DNA from: Flavobacterium sp.
GTDB taxonomy: Bacteria; Bacteroidota; Bacteroidia; Flavobacteriales; Flavobacteriaceae
Reading direction: 5' to 3'
Assembly: GCA_014379405.1 (NCBI GenBank)
Contig: JACMLU010000018.1
Coordinates: forward strand, 1-64,000
DNA length: 64,000 nucleotides
Each line of letters starts with the position of its first letter. Position 1 is the stretch's first letter. Positions 63,119 to 64,000 of the stretch are shown one piece after another. The notes under the pieces are model-generated. The model was not told the DNA's origin and did no database searches. It saw nothing but the letters and a program-made list of their open reading frames with translations. Both the position numbers and the translations under genes were made by a program.

Positions 63119-63154
63119 CCTCACCCCCAACCCTTCTCCAAAGGAGAGGGGAGC
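63119..63154. repeat. CCTCACCCCC...GGAGAGGG dispersed repeat, copy 2
   Basis: This sequence begins CCTCACCCCCAACCC, ends AAAGGAGAGGGGAGC, and matches 55725-55757. It starts 1 bp after the metK stop. Confidence 0.75.
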
Positions 63155-63171
63155 AAAAAATTATAAAAGAC

Positions 63172-63205
63172 AAAACCCTGACGAAATAAAATTTGTCGGG
63201 GTTTT
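63172..63205 (+). terminator. Terminator of metK
   Basis: AAAACCCTGACGAA (63172-63185) pairs with TTTGTCGGGGTTTT (63192-63205), with two G-T pairs, and is followed by more T. It lies 54 bp past the metK stop, after the repeat. Confidence 0.85.
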
Positions 63206-63245
63206 TTGTTGGCTTATTTTTCAGAGAAGATTTAAGAATATCTTC

Positions 63246-64000
63246 CTAAATATTATACTTCAAAGATAGAATCAAATACCTCGGTTGAACGGTATATTGC
63301 GAAGTTCTAGTGGAGAATTGCGAGAAACTGTCATCGTTTATGGATTTAGTGTTCAAAAGGTTAGTTCCGCTGATTTTGTATTCGAACTTGCTGTTTTTCT
63401 TTTGATAAATCAGGCTCGCACTAAGAAAATCATACTGGTTATCAACCGTTTTTTCAGTATTGTAATAATGGTAAAACTCATATTCCGTCACCAGTGAAAA
63501 GCTGTCTAGAAAGTAATAATCCAATTTAGCAAAAGGGCGGTCTGTATAGTAAACACTATTGGCGTAATTATTAATTACTGCATTGTAACCCAGTTCTAAA
63601 TTGGGTAATTTCTTGTAATTCGTGGACGCTTTTAGAGTATAGCTTTGGGTAAAACTTTCATTAGTTGACAATACATTGTTTTGAATATTATTGAACAACG
63701 ACCAATTTAGGTTCGCCGAAAAAGAGGCTTTGTAATTCTTCAAGAAAGAGCGACCGTAAGACCCGCTTCCCGAGAAAGTTTCATCGGCAAAGTCCGAATT
63801 ATAAGGCATTGAAGATTGATTTACACCATCGTAAAAGGCTTTTGTTTTTACGGCATCAATTCGTTTAGAATACGTCAAAAAGGCCGATATATTTTCTAAA
63901 TTAAACATATTGTATTTAAAATAGCGTAAGGAATGCTGGCGAGCCGTTGCGTTTTCGAGCGTTCGACTTCCTTTTCTTAAACTATTGTAATTAGAAAAAA
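63246..64000 (-). CDS. Outer-membrane beta-barrel receptor, C-terminal part (cut by the window edge)
   Basis: The frame is open from the right edge and has no start in view. The ATG at 63908 is internal, because the frame before it continues with YNSLRKGSRTLENATARQHS. The 251 visible residues are alternating beta strands with aromatic belts (LKASTNYKKLPNLELGYN, FAKLDYYFLDSFSLVTEYEF) and end in LSLKYNI, typical of the C-terminal strand of TonB-dependent or similar outer-membrane receptors. The N-terminal plug is out of view. Confidence 0.8.
   Translation of the reverse strand, partial: FSNYNSLRKGSRTLENATARQHSLRYFKYNMFNLENISAFLTYSKRIDAVKTKAFYDGVNQSSMPYNSDFADETFSGSGSYGRSFLKNYKASFSANLNWSLFNNIQNNVLSTNESFTQSYTLKASTNYKKLPNLELGYNAVINNYANSVYYTDRPFAKLDYYFLDSFSLVTEYEFYHYYNTEKTVDNQYDFLSASLIYQKKNSKFEYKISGTNLLNTKSINDDSFSQFSTRTSQYTVQPRYLILSLKYNI

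Noticed and set aside
63246..63908. A complete 220-residue receptor gene starting at 63908
   Set aside because: The frame stays open to the window edge before that ATG, so the gene is only cut by the window.
1..64000. CRISPR array, prophage, insertion sequence, rRNA or tRNA genes
   Set aside because: I found no repeat-spacer pattern, transposase, integrase, rRNA core or cloverleaf.

Overview
The window is a gene-dense, AT-rich chromosomal segment from a member of the Bacteroidota, most likely Flavobacterium or a close relative. The signs are promoters of the TTTG-N18/20-TAnnTTTG type, a GldA-type gliding-motility ATPase, tandem DUF3857 proteins, an ExbB-ExbD-ExbD-TonB operon, a split cobalamin-dependent methionine synthase, and several intergenic repeat families typical of flavobacteria. 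Most genes are on the minus strand. I see no phage, insertion sequence, CRISPR array, rRNA or tRNA. The content is core metabolism, and most of the novelty lies in regulatory RNA and in one unusual operon.

Layout. 0.4-5.4 kb: LolC/E-type permease, YkgJ-like cysteine-cluster protein, methyltransferase, class-V aminotransferase fold enzyme, a secreted TonB-C domain protein and queE. 5.4-11.3 kb: one minus-strand operon exbB-exbD-exbD-tonB-small membrane protein-PstS-like lipoprotein-TPR protein, ending in a clear terminator. 11.6-16.8 kb: HerA-like ATPase, cupin, penicillin acylase family, flavin reductase. 16.8-25.7 kb: queA, aroA, a MazG-type pyrophosphohydrolase and three tandem DUF3857/transglutaminase-like exported proteins. 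25.7-30.5 kb: a tight four-gene operon with an alpha-oxoamine synthase fused to an acyltransferase-like domain, two small paralogous proteins and a soluble hybrid histidine kinase. 30.6-36.6 kb: dtd, rsgA, then the Phe/Tyr operon pheA-aminotransferase-tyrA-DAHP synthase/chorismate mutase, preceded by an aromatic-rich leader peptide and attenuator. 36.8-38.5 kb: beta-barrel protein and gldA.

38.6-63.2 kb is almost entirely sulfur and one-carbon metabolism: metF, split metH, a ferredoxin-NADP reductase-like flavoprotein, siroheme synthesis genes, sulfite reductase, cysN, cysD, an APS-reductase-type cysH, an Rrf2 regulator, a MetZ-like enzyme, thrA, metX, metY and metK. Together they take sulfate to sulfide, aspartate to O-acetylhomoserine, then homocysteine, methionine and SAM. 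Control is layered: a SAM-I riboswitch before metX-thrA, a SAM-II-like riboswitch before metK, two tandem leader-peptide/terminator units before metY (one Met/Cys-rich), and a dyad just downstream of the cysH promoter that could be an Rrf2 operator.

The best candidates for undescribed biology are (1) the Phe/Tyr attenuator, whose leader peptide, antiterminator and terminator can all be read directly, (2) the double attenuator before metY, and (3) the alpha-oxoamine synthase-acyltransferase fusion operon with a sensor kinase. The right edge cuts through an outer-membrane beta-barrel receptor gene.
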